Shown here: piece after piece, positions 11,477 through 23,598 of the stretch
How the letters are laid out: each line of letters begins with the position of its first letter
How positions within the stretch are numbered: the first letter of the stretch is position 1
Assembly (NCBI GenBank): GCA_964017145.1
Contig: OZ024840.1
Location: forward strand, 992,001-1,056,000
DNA length: 64,000 nucleotides
Source of the DNA: Agrocybe praecox
Lineage: Eukaryota; Basidiomycota; Agaricomycetes; Agaricales; Agrocybaceae
Reading direction: 5' to 3'
Translations under genes and position numbers: made by a program
The notes under the pieces: model-generated
The model's input: only the letters and a program-made list of their open reading frames with translations
Database searches by the model: none
Told to the model about the DNA's origin: nothing

Positions 11477-11634
11477 CTATCTTTCTCAGGGAGATAAGTA
11501 GCCGTAATCAAAGAATTTTTTTCGACAAGATACGATACTGAAGTAACTGAACGTAAGAATTGAACGTGCGCGTGAACAGGCGTGAACCCCCAGCGTCGAA
11601 TGTCCCCCCACGTGACTGTCGGGATACAATCCCG
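11477..11634. promoter_or_regulatory. Upstream region of PuuE copy B with CGG-N9-CCG and GATA motifs
   Basis: The palindrome at 11620-11634 reads TCGGGATACAATCCCG, with an extended symmetric core CGGGAT/ATCCCG, 361 bp upstream of the start codon. An AGATAAG motif at 11492-11498 and an inverted AGATAG near 11477 are candidates for the GATA-type nitrogen regulators (AreA/Nit2 family). The spacing matches the site upstream of copy A. Confidence 0.5.
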
Positions 11635-11971
11635 CCTCCTATTTTTGAGACCATGTAGAGATTAGATTTAGATTTAGAATTCATTCGACATGTGCCTGAG
11701 AAGTTAAGATGGATAACAACAATTACATATGTAGGAAGAGGGAAGGTAGGGCTCTAGATGGAAGTAGCGCTTTCGCACCGATCCATTTTCTTCTGTAATT
11801 TCTTTGATCTCACCCTAATGCTTCGCTACAGCTACGAGTTCATTTCATTTGCACTGACCGGGAAGCAAGCTGAAGCAATGCGTTTAGAACATATTGCCTT
11901 TATTCGATCTTTTTTTTGTTTGACAAAAATAAGAAAATAGAACTAATATACAATTCGGTTTACATAAAGTA

Positions 11972-14035
11972 TTACCGGCTTCTCCAGTCGAAAGCACCCT
12001 CCCATGCACTGGCGATTTGGAATAGCACCGTCTCGTCCCACCACTTCCCCACGATCTGCATCCCCACGGGCAGCTTCAGGTCGGCATCGGCATCCGTGAC
12101 CCAATCTTCCTTTGCCGGGGGCAGAGTTCCGATGGGGAGCGTCAGTGCTGGATGTCCAGTTCCGTTGAACGGGCAGCAATTGAGTCCTTGCCCAACAGAT
12201 TTTTGGATCTTCTGAAGAGAAGTCGCATTCGGAGCAGCATGAGTATTTGCAACCTGTAAATTATGAGCATTCGTCCGCAGCGTCTAGGGAAAAATATACG
12301 TACGAAAGTGACGGTTGGGAGTACTAAACAGTCGTAGTTCTCCAAAGCAGCGGTATAAGCATGAGAAATTTCCATCAATTTGTTCATGGCCTGAGAGAGA
12401 AATCAATAAGAGTGAACGATAGAGAAGACAGATGCATACCTTTCCGTAGACCCCGGACATCGATTTCCACCCATAGAGCGCATTTAGCTGACTGTTGATG
12501 GTCGCAGGGATGAACTTCTCCCACTTGTCTTGAGTCAATGGGAATAATCTATCCGGACTCATGTGAGAACAGGAATTGAAAAGAGGAAGAAATTACGTAC
12601 AGGTTGTGAAGGTCGTTCTGATAATATTGTCTGTGACCACTTGCTTCACCGAGCCGAGTCACCCCTCCGGTATAACGATTGGCAACCTTGGATTTAGCAA
12701 TTAACCCGAGTAAAAATATTAAACCAATATAACGTACCATCCATATTGTAGGTGCAATGGTATGTAAGGGAATACTGACCTCCTCCAAAGTCGCACCAAG
12801 ACTCTCAAAGAGATTCGCTGACTCTTTCACCTTCTCAGCAACTCGCGGATCCAGAACAGGCATATGGAATGCTTCCTTCAAGATCCCAACTTTCTTCCCT
12901 TTCAGAGGCTTGCCGGGTTCTGCACCCTCAGCGACCAAAAGCTCGGAATATTTGGGGACGTCTTCAGGGAAGGGGCATCCAGCTCCTGACCGGTCGTCCA
13001 TGCCATCAGCACCTGCGATTACTTGGAGGAGTAAAGCAGCATCGTGGACATTCTTGCACATGGGCCCCGCGTAGTCATGCTGCCACTCATTGGATGCTAT
13101 GGCTGTATATGGTACGAGACCGAATCTTTGGAAATAATGAGCAAAATAAAGCAATAAAAGAGTGGGAAGACATACGTTGGTTTAATGCCTACTAGACCGC
13201 AGAATGCACTGGGCATACGAACAGAGCCACCCTGGTCAGCACCGATGCCCATGTCGCATGAGCCATCAGCAACGAGGGCTCCACAGCCCGAGCTACTGCC
13301 ACCAGTGGTGCGTCCTGGAGCATAAGGGTTGTCGACGGGACCAGTAACAGAGGTAAACGAAGATGCAGATTGGCACATGGACTCAGTAGAAGCTTTGCCA
13401 GCGATCTAAAGGAAGGTTAATATTATGCCATGTCTTGTAGAAAGAGGCGCTCACGATTCCACCAGCCTCCAGCACGCGTGTGACTACGGTTGCGTCGACG
13501 AAAGGCACCCAAGGAGGAGAAATGGCATCACTACCATGTTTTTCGTGAGACAATGGAACATATATATGATTCAAAACAACTGACGTTCCAAGAGTGCAAG
13601 GTACACCAGCGACAGAGATACAATCCTTCAGCACAACAGTCTTTCCTTCGAGCAGCCCATTCTTCGAAGATTTGTGCTTGTCCTCAATAGTGAACTTGCA
13701 TGCCCATCCGCCGAGAGGGTTCTCCTATATATTCTGTAAGGGACAAGCTCTTTGCTAAAGGCAAAAGGTAAACTCACAGGCGTCCCTTTCTTTGGGTAAC
13801 TCACGTTCTCTCGAGGATACCTCTCGAAATTAGGCTTCAATGCAGGAGGAATATAATCGTCCATAGCCAGGATCGATTCAGCGGAGTCATGGAAAGCAGC
13901 TAGAACGGCAGCATAATCCTTGACATCCTGGGGGTTCTTGAATTCCATCCCAGATGAGATTTCTGCGGCCAAGGCGCGAACTGTGCCTTCGGTGACAGGG
14001 TTACCCTCCTTGACAGCGAGCGAGACGACGGACAT
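11972..14035 (-). CDS. Amidase (amidase-signature family)
   Basis: This 551-residue amidase has nine exons: 13778-14035, 13585-13724, 13455-13530, 13176-13405, 12738-13125, 12601-12686, 12440-12548, 12304-12390 and 11972-12253. The Ser-cisSer-Lys machinery is visible. The lysine is in VVLKDCISVAG, the glycine/serine-rich core is GRTTGGSSSGCGALVADG, and the nucleophile region is GADQGGSVRMPS. Family members hydrolyse small amides, and fungal acetamidases are the nearest common type. No signal peptide is seen. The introns at 13531-13584 (54 nt) and 12687-12737 (51 nt) are multiples of three without stop codons, so retained-intron isoforms would stay in frame. The gene is transcribed away from an Old Yellow Enzyme gene across a 330 bp shared promoter. 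Its setting next to allantoinase-like genes suggests a role in nitrogen recovery. Confidence 0.87.
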
Positions 14036-14365
14036 GACGGCAAGAAGAAAGATAGTTGTGTACTTTCAGATGGTGGTGGACTTGAGATTCGCTAGACACG
14101 GTCATTATAAATATCAAAATGAAGTGAGTGTCGGTTCAGAGATGCGGAAGTGACGCTGGGCGTCAGCTAAATCTGAGTTTGAATGTGTTATCTTATCTCA
14201 CTCGGCTTTCAATTCCGTCATAATAATAACTCTCCTTCTCCCACCCACCTCCATCGGTATCGGCTGACGTTCTCGACATAATCGTGGGGAACTTATCTCT
14301 AGAATTGAATTGACAATATCAATAAAAATGGAAGACCTTTACAAAACTGGAGTTCTCAGATTATC
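14036..14365. promoter_or_regulatory. Bidirectional promoter between amidase and Old Yellow Enzyme genes
   Basis: The 330 bp between the two start codons carries a TCGG-N9-CCG site at 14203-14217, almost in the middle. Three GATA-type motifs in the reverse orientation lie at 14188-14192, 14192-14198 and 14292-14298 (TTATC, CTTATCT, CTTATCT). This suggests joint control of both genes by a Zn2Cys6 factor and a nitrogen GATA factor. Binding is inferred only from motif form. Confidence 0.5.
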
Positions 14366-16025
<1,660 letters not shown>

Positions 16026-16669
16026 TGATGACGGCCAGGATGACATATACTTGATTGTTAAAACCACCGTATATATGTATTTGAGGAAGATTAAACATTG
16101 AAAGATGCATAAAATATGGTTTGAAAATATAGAAAGTTAACGAGAAGAATTAAGGAAATGCAAGTGGATCTTATGACAGACAATATAAAAAAAGAAATAA
16201 GATGCGCCTCGAAGCAGAGGACGAATTTTCGAACTCGGGCCTCGATAAGTATGATTGTGACTTGAGCGATGTAGTAAGAAGAGAGATTATGTTCTATATA
16301 TTCTGATACCATTGGTAAGTTAGGAGGAGGAATGCAAATGGTTAGGACTTGAAAAAAAGTGTGTCCCAACCCCGAAAAAATAGATCTGAGCAGGTGAATA
16401 TGAGGGAAATATCTGGAAGACATCATTAACAGACTTTGCAGTCATGATAAGTTGATCAGTAAATAGTGGAGGCACATAGCTCCGTTAAAGAACTTACTTC
16501 AAAATAAAAGAGTCTGCTGGGGCCCCGTTTAATGAGATTTGATATGTTTCCAGCTGACTACAGGCGAAGAATACGTGCGATCAATTCTGGGTGATGATGA
16601 CTGCAAAATTGAGACGACGAACCTCAGGACATCAGGGACTGGATTTTCAACATCGATCTATTGGACAAT

Positions 16670-17045
16670 CAATCGCAAGCGCATATTGAGCCAACGCGAG
16701 ATTGGGCGATAGTGTGAGCAATTGCGTGGCGTAGCCGTTTCTTGATAATTATGATAACAAGGTAATCTGGGATAGAAAACTGTAAGCACATATTCATGAC
16801 AGAAAAAAAAACCTTCAACAAGATTTACAGAGTGTGGTATTGAGGCCGTTAGGCGACTACGCCGCAGGTAATTTTGCGCATATCGACCTAACGCGATTGT
16901 GTAAGTATTGGCGTGGCCTAGGGTGGCGTAGCAGCGCTTGAAAAATATAGTAGACAGGTAATCTAAACCATACAAATATGAGTGCATGAACAAGAAAAAG
17001 AAACGCTCTCAGCGAGATTAACAGAGTATGATCTTGCCGACATTA
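16670..17045. repeat. Degenerate direct repeat, two units of about 190 bp
   Basis: Both units share in order a CGCGAT/GAG segment, GGCGTGG or GTGGCGTAG, GGTAATCT, a purine-rich AGAAAAA tract and AGATT(T/A)ACAGAGT. The order is kept while the sequence has drifted. Its origin is unknown, and no coding or tRNA-like structure is evident. Confidence 0.45.
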
Positions 17046-17177
17046 GATGCTACGACGCTGCAGACCATTGATCAGTAAGGGCAAAGACCGTCAACAGCAG
17101 GTGGCTCACCAACAAGAAGACATCGCTTGCCAAATGAGAATACAACGATAGCACCAGACAGCATTGAGCTCCACCTC

Positions 17178-17276
17178 AGCGGGTTCAGAACTAGAGCGAC
17201 GACGGCATGCAACTAGCTCCTACTTCCTCAGCGCTTTCCGAATTAGAGCGACGATGGCATGCAACTAATCCTTACT
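17178..17276. repeat. Tandem duplication of about 50 bp
   Basis: Two adjacent copies share AGAGCGACGA and GGCATGCAACTA with a few substitutions. They lie in a non-coding region, with no visible function. Confidence 0.6.
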
Positions 17277-17639
17277 AACAGCTGGAGGTGCCACATATCC
17301 GGGGCAAGAGACCACACTGGAAGGGGGGTCGGGCCCACAACCAGCACAGCCTCATGTTGAGGGTGTGACCATCTGCCATCCCCAGACCCGTCGCCTTGGT
17401 TAGAGAGACGGAGTCATTCCCGCGTACTCAGGCTACGAAGGTTGGAATAAAGCGTGTGCTCGCTGTCGCAAGAGCGTTGGAAACCTTATCTTCATTGGGC
17501 GATATGCTGTGAGTTGTTGGTGGTGATGGTGCATTGGCGTCTTCAATGTGTGGCAACGAAGATCATAGATGTTGCATAGAGCAAGTAAGGCGAGATCCCA
17601 TTTCCTGGTGGTGGAAAAGGGAAAAGAAGTGAGGAAAGT

Positions 17640-17800
17640 GACAAGAGAGATGGACGGGCTTTTATATGTTTTCCAAGATCACGAATGTTTAACATTTGTT
17701 TTCCACCACGCCAGAATAGCCATCATGTGGATGACAATGATGTCATTAAATCCGAAAGTGGCATCTGATCTTCCCTTTAAGGCAGGTACTCGGTTAGTCT
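17640..17800 (-). mobile_element. Fragment related to the inverted-repeat element at 3080-3733
   Basis: On the minus strand this stretch aligns with about 3555-3655. Shared blocks are AAAGGGAAG(G/A)TCAGAT, CATGATGGCTATTCTGGCG (CACGTGATGG in the left copy) and TAAACATTCG. Terminal inverted repeats are not recognisable here, so it is likely a decayed copy. Confidence 0.5.
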
Positions 17801-18161
17801 CTAACTGTCTCTTAGAACAGACCAAATAAACAATGATAGTCGATTGTTAATATGTCGTAGCACGCTTATCCATTTATTGATATATGCGTAAGGCTTCTCT
17901 TGTCTCTTCCTCGATAAACCTCATGATATATTCGGTGGTGAAAAGGTGGTACAAACATATACACTACACATATTCTATTCAAGCCTTACTGACAAATGGA
18001 AAAAGAAATTGAAGACAATGTATATGACAAGATAGTCGTCACAGAAAGATACAAAAACAAGTTGAAATTGTACAAAATAATATCTGGGTATTAATTAGGA
18101 AGAAGTGTATCATAAAGAGAAAAACCGTTGAGTACAATTGAAGGCGATGCAAAGTCGACAA

Positions 18162-20603
18162 TTATGTCATCAAGCTATAGACTGTGACAGGATCCTTCTT
18201 CTCTTCATCTGCGATGGATCCTGTATCGCTGGAATTGGTGCATCCGTGTCCTTCAATAGTCTCCCCGGGAAATATACCTTTATAAAGAGTCATGATTTGG
18301 TGAACGACAACGAATATGAGTATGCTTACCGTGAATCAGGCTCATTCCGAGCCACTTCTTGGTCTTAGAATCTTCCGAGTGCTCTTCAGGAACAATCTTG
18401 ATAGGCGAAAGTCTATTAAAAATGTAGTAGCATAGGCCTGAGAGGGGTACGCTGATAATCCATCCCTATTGAAAGAAGAATGTAATGTTCAAATCAAATC
18501 ATCAAGGCAAGAAAAAGATGGACATACCATGCTGTAGATCCTCTGTGCACCGATGCTCATTTTGTCGGGAATGTAGGCTGCAATGAGACCAGGGAAAATG
18601 ACGCAGAAAGAAACGCCCCATGCTGCAAAACCTCTCCAGTTATATCCTCGACGAGAATACATGTATAAAGACTCCTTTGCGGTGTTGTACATGGAAGGGA
18701 CATGACTGTAGATAGCTCGTTAAGCGACGACTATGTGAGGTACGTAACACACTCACTAATTTCCTTTACGAACGATGAAGTCACCCCATTGACAGCCGAG
18801 GAGAGCACCCATCAGGAAAGTGTAGCTTCCCAAGAATGTCAAAAAGTCTTGTGCGTTTGCCCTGTGTGCATTAGTCAGTGCGACAGAATATGTTTATATG
18901 GCAGGCGACATACAAAATTTGCCATGGCAAAACGGGCAAAGAAATAAGGGTGACGAAAATTTGGCCGCGAACGATGTCTATAAAAGTTAGTTTTCAGTTC
19001 GTATACAGCGAACCAGACACGTACTGAAGTAGCGGGGCCACAGAGCAGCAATATCAGCGCCAAAGGGGACAGAGTTACAGTAGACGTTAGTGACCATAAC
19101 CGAGTAGGCAACACCAAATGCGATGACAAAGCTATGGTTCTTGTTTTAGCCACTTGAAAGTATCGTCACTGCAAGGATGATACTCACCATCCACAGCGCG
19201 TTTTGGCGTCCCAATTCTCTTCGAGCAGAAGAGCAAGCTGGTCCCAGATGTTCCATTTTGCCACTCCTCCATAGCGAGACTGAAGGGAAGCTGCCGCGAT
19301 GATACTGAAGAAGGCCATGATAACCTTTGAAACGAAGATCGTGAAACCTTGTGGCCAGCCTGCATCCTTTGGTGTCTGTGCATATCGTGACACATCCGAT
19401 TGATTCGTGATCATGGGGGCAGTGGTAGCAAGGATGGAGTTGATGGCGCTCATGGTTGCCCATCCTAGTGCTGAGCCGGAAATAGGATGCTCTTGAAGAA
19501 TGTTGAAGCCCTTGAATCCATTTGGATCGTTCTGACCAAGAGCGGTGCACCAAACTGGCAAAAGCGTAAGAAATTTGTCACAAATGATGCATTCGGAAAC
19601 ATACCAAACATGGTGAAGAATGCGGTGAATGCGAGGATTACACGAATGGTGAAAACAATCCGGAGCTTTGAAGGATGGAGCAAAGCCATTGGGAGCGAAA
19701 TTGCCCAAGCAAGGAAATCTAGAGAGGACAGGTTGGCAAAAGACATTCAGAGGCTAAAAGACTGAACATACAGTTTAGAATCGTCTTCGCATCCGTTCCA
19801 GCAGAAGCAGGGACGGCGGGATTCCAGTCCTTATACTTGTAGCCGAACACACAGGTGAACATGATGTTTATCAATTCAGCCATGTAGTACACTTGAATGG
19901 CACTGATAAAAACGATGCTAAACTTTCAAGCGGACGGTCATAGTTCGTGGTACTTACTACCAAATCTGCAGAATATCGTTAGAGAGAAAATAAGAGGATA
20001 AAAATCCACGTACAATTCCGATAATTCCTCTCAAAACAATGAACCACTTCGAGCCCCTGATGCCAAAGGTGGGTCTAGAGGTAAATAATTAGCAGGATTG
20101 AACCAGAGTCCCTATACACGTGAGGAATTACCGAATCATGGATGGGAAACCAACATGGTAATGGGCTCCAAAAGAAGCGTTCAGCCTGCAGGTTGCGATT
20201 AGCGAGATTCATACATAGAAAACAAAAGACACATACACTGCAGCAAGACCGAGAAGAAAGCACCCAATTAACACGGGGGCGATGGTCTGGGACACAGTAA
20301 GGCCGACGCTAATGAACGAAGCTAAAGCAAAAAATAAATCAGGGAAACGCATGAAGCAAAGGTATAGAACATACACCCAACAGCCCACTATATCATAAAG
20401 CATCAGAACACTGCATGAAGCGAGATGGTAAAAGAATGTTATACCCAGGTGGCATCCAGGGATTGGCCGGCCCAAAGCGCACTGTAATTCCACCACTTCC
20501 AAGTTCGAGCCTCTGGAGGGGATGGGAAGAGATCTTCGTTAGCTTCGCTGGAGGCATTTCCAAGCACAATCTTGTTCTTGATACGGTTGGCTACTGAAGT
20601 CAT
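18162..20603 (-). CDS. NCS1-family permease (purine/uracil/allantoin type)
   Basis: This 565-residue, multi-spanning nucleobase:cation symporter (NCS1, Fur-like) has fifteen exons: 20445-20603, 20375-20387, 20237-20321, 20132-20185, 20014-20074, 19958-19965, 19772-19902, 19605-19718, 19188-19554, 19025-19131, 18914-18977, 18757-18861, 18528-18705, 18330-18465 and 18162-18277. All phases close. Family landmarks are ARTWKWWNYSALWAGQS near the N-terminus, QTIAPVLIG, HVGFPSMIRPTFGIRGSKW, VPASAGTDAKTIL, ITNQSDVSRYAQTPKDAGWP and GALLGCQWGDFIVRKGNYHV. Two exons are only 13 and 8 nt. It should sit in the plasma membrane and import a nucleobase, allantoin or a related compound with a cation. Its place near allantoinase-like and amidase genes fits uptake for nitrogen use. 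The ATG is in a good context, but the proline-coding repeat upstream stays open in the same frame. Confidence 0.87.
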
Positions 20604-20612
20604 GGCGGAAGG

Positions 20613-20750
20613 GAGAGGAGGTGCTGGTGGTGGAGGAGGTGCTGGTGGTGGAGGAGGTGCTGGTGGTGGAGGAGGTGCTGGTGGTGGAGGAGGTGCTGGT
20701 GGAGGAGGAGGTGGTGCTGGTGGTGCTGGTGGTGGTGCTGGTGGTGGACA
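20613..20750. repeat. 18-bp minisatellite directly upstream of the permease start codon
   Basis: The unit GGTGCTGGTGGTGGAGGA repeats about five times, followed by degenerate GGTGCT/GGTGGT units. On the permease strand it reads GCACCTCCTCCACCACCA, an Ala-Pro5 repeat in frame with the permease ATG. That frame has no upstream ATG before a stop near 20780, so it is more likely 5' untranslated sequence unless an upstream exon is spliced on. Confidence 0.75.
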
Positions 20751-20846
20751 GAAACGACGAGAATGTCTAAAATGAATTCATGCATATATACACTTGCGCG
20801 TTCCTCGGGAATGACTGCCCCAGCAGATTGCTAGGACTCTATCAGT

Positions 20847-20861
20847 CGGCTTAGCACTCCG
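20847..20861. promoter_or_regulatory. CGG-N9-CCG palindrome upstream of the NCS1 permease
   Basis: The site reads TCGGCTTAGCACTCCG and lies 244 bp upstream of the permease start. It has the same TCGG-N9-CCG form as those before both PuuE genes and in the amidase/oxidoreductase promoter. A TGATAG motif (reverse) adjoins it near 20838. Further HGATAR motifs occur at 20938, 21014, 21069 and 21131. Confidence 0.5.
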
Positions 20862-21999
20862 CGTTTCTGGTCTTTTCTTCTCTCTATAATTTTGGATAAA
20901 GATATTCTGAAGATATGAATGGGTCCTGAAAGAACGCAGATAGGGGATTACTGCCGAGTATTGAATGTCCTGAAATAGAAATTTTGAGACGGAAAAGCAT
21001 TCCGCCTTCCCAGTTATCGTGTTGTCTGATACTTCCAGAACCCTGCACAAATAAATGCTGAAAGACACCGATAAGAACACGGGTCCCTGAGAGATCCTCT
21101 AAACAACCTATCCCTGTGAATGACAATAAACGATAAGTGGGCATTGGACACCACAGCACGAAAGGTTGGCTTGGGCAGTTCACTCCAGACTTACTTTCAC
21201 GCAAATGTCGTTGATTATATCCACACACTGTCGACCTCTTCTTGTTCGACATCTAGGAGAGGACCGACAGCCTGTACCATACGGATGAAATTCGAATTTA
21301 GGCTGAGTCCTGGTTGAGTCGTAGTCCTTATCAGACGTAAGTTACACGGCGCAGATATTCAGGTGACATACAGGGTGTCCTATGATTTGCCGGTATAGTA
21401 GTCGTGTTAAATTCGTTTGTTGTTTTGCCCAATGATGAATCGAGTACAGAAAGCGAAATCCACACAGCGGTTAATTGTAAGCGGCGCTGTGGTGGGAGTT
21501 TAAGAATTCGTGATTCGCTATGCGAGGTCCAATTGCGCCGTCGTGATCTCCTTTCTCCAGCTTTCTCCCCAACCCATATGTAGTTCTTCCTTTCTATTCG
21601 TCTTCGTTCAACGATGGACCCGACATCCTTTCAATTTTTAACGCAGGCGCTTGAAGAGTTGTCAATACTAGATCATAGGATACCGTATGAATGTTGACAC
21701 CATTGAACGCTCAATTGAACGCTCAATTGGACACCTGGGAGAGCGCTTAGGGCTATTAGAGTAGCTGTTCGGTGGATGGTGGCAACACTGGTCAGTGGTG
21801 AGTTCCATTTACACCGGATTCATTAAGTCCATTTAAACCCCATTGTTCGTCGCAGGTACTGGAGCAGTCAAACCTCTAGATTCGGACGCAAGGAAGGAAA
21901 AATGATGGACACACAACGAACGAGAAGCATAATATGGGGCTCAAAAAGCTGTCCTTTCCAAACACCCTCTTGCACCTTTTCTCATCGAGACCAAAAACG
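20862..21999. other. Intergenic region
   Basis: It contains the rest of the permease upstream region and the upstream region of the first MYND gene. A short frame at 21613 and a direct repeat of GAACGCTCAATT near 21706 are visible, but I find no supportable gene. Confidence 0.45.
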
Positions 22000-22929
22000 A
22001 TGTCTGTTCTCGAACTCACAGTTTTTGCGCATGGACCGTTGAGTAGCGATCATTGTTGAAATTCACTAGCTTTCTGATCTCTCTTCTTCTCTAGGGACAA
22101 CCGACGTGTAAAAATCGAACTTTGTCCACCAATCCCTGAAAATATTCGTGGTCAATTGCCATTGCTATTGCAGTGGTACAGCATGCTTCTGGTCACCATA
22201 AATACCGATCTCAAGCATAACCATGCCTGGACCTGCGTTTTTTGTGGTGGGCTATGCTCACTCGAATGAGACCGACTCTCCGTTGACTTTTTTCCATTGC
22301 AGAAAAGCCTGCTAGAGAGACTGTTTACTATCAGACGGCATTGGTGCACCTTGCCCAACCGCGGGCCCTAGTCTATGTACGTCAAGTTCTATTCCTTCAG
22401 TAAGTGAAGGTGATGCTCAATACTTGGTACCAGATCCATCACGTCTGCGAGGCCGGAGAGAACAAATGCAACCAATATGTCAACCAGAACATACAGCTAA
22501 TCGCGATGCTGTCCGGACAAATCCCAAAGCCGCCCCCCGCAATCATTCCAAAACCAGAAGGCATTCAATATGCAATGTCCGCCAGTTGCTGTGGGTGCAG
22601 AAAGGATATCACTACAGGTTCAGATACGCAGATGAGTCGCTGTGGAGGGTGCAAACTTTCGAGGTAAGTTTATCTTCCGATTTCCCTCATGAAATTCGCT
22701 TACTGTGGAGTAGATATTGCAGGTATTGTATCATCGAAATTTTTATTTAGCTTCATATGCGCTAAACTATGATTCGCCGTCAGCGTTGAATGTCAACATA
22801 GCGATTGGAAAAGGCACAAAAAGGTGCGGCTTGTGTTTATCAATGGTTCCCAAACTTGGAGTACTAACGCCTATGTTTCCTCAGAATTGCAAGCATATAA
22901 AGAACGTCACATGGACCAATTGGGATTAA
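22000..22929 (+). CDS. MYND-type zinc finger protein, paralog 1
   Basis: This small protein of 195 residues ends in a MYND zinc finger, a protein-interaction module. Exons are 22000-22037, 22095-22246, 22303-22376, 22434-22663, 22714-22722, 22784-22823 and 22885-22929, and all phases close. The finger reads CCGCRKDI, then SRCGGCKLSRYCS, VECQHSDWKRHKK. The fifth exon is only 9 nt and carries the YC of the finger. The first intron has an unusual GTTGAG donor, which paralog 2 at 27712 also has. The N-terminal half has a conserved LKHNHAWTCVFC segment that may form another metal site. Function is unknown. Relatives are numerous in agarics. Confidence 0.75.
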
Positions 22930-23598
22930 TTTGAGGGACAAGTAGACATCGCATTTGTATTGCCTTCCCTTCAAGTAATTCAAAGTTTTTTTCCCAAGTA
23001 AAAGGCTTCCATATCACATTAGATGGAATTACTAGGCCCCAAAGATGCACACATTGATCTTTTTCGTGTAGGCCTTTGTTCATTCATTGAGGTTCTTTTC
23101 CCATTTAAATTTTATCTTGCATTTACTAAAACTCTATATTCAGAGCCCTCCAGAAATGTCAGGCTGGCACGATATACATATGTCGCCCGGATGAAATAGC
23201 CTTTCCCGTCCCCGGATGCTCTATACCTGTCTAACAATGGAGTGCTGTTCAACAGTCTTCAAGCGAAACCACGAGCTTCACAAAACTTGGCGCCCAATGA
23301 AATTGCAAGTTGTATTCTCAAACCGACTAGGAACTTAATATTGGTCTGCGAATTAGCTGAGCTAATTCCAATTCTTTTTAAACCTTGCATTCGGGAGGTA
23401 AGAATATCTATAGCATCGGCAGTGTCACCGGAGAAATCATTCATCATCACGATGGCTGGATATATCCTTAGACGCCGTATAGATAGAAACTGATAACAGT
23501 TGACAAGCCAGACTCTTACACGACCCTCTTTCCCCGCTCTCACATACAAGACGTCCTCTATCAACCCGCCTCTCGATACTCTGTATACGGTATTCATC
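22930..23598. other. Intergenic region between MYND and HET genes
   Basis: No gene is recognised. The frame open from 23500 joins the HET coding frame but lacks an ATG before 23599. Confidence 0.45.

Larger units (their letters stand above)
16026..18161. other. Gene-poor, repeat-bearing interval
   Basis: No gene is supported between the Old Yellow Enzyme and the permease. The interval holds a degenerate direct repeat (about 16670-17045), a short tandem duplication (17178-17276) and a fragment related to the inverted-repeat element at 3080-3733. The frame at 17569-17829 overlaps that repeat and is not accepted as a gene. Confidence 0.55.

Noticed and set aside
17569..17829. 86-codon open frame
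   Set aside because: It overlaps sequence related to the dispersed inverted-repeat element and resembles no protein family.
20572..20775. Glycine/alanine-rich open frame on the plus strand
   Set aside because: It is produced by the 18-bp minisatellite and lies antisense to the permease 5' end.
21613..21770. Possible small gene beginning MDPTSFQFLTQALEELS
   Set aside because: The frame closes after 27 codons and the following coil-like peptide is in another frame. It may be a remnant but is not supportable.
23500..23598. N-terminal extension of the HET protein
   Set aside because: The frame is open but starts with TTG; the first ATG is at 23599.
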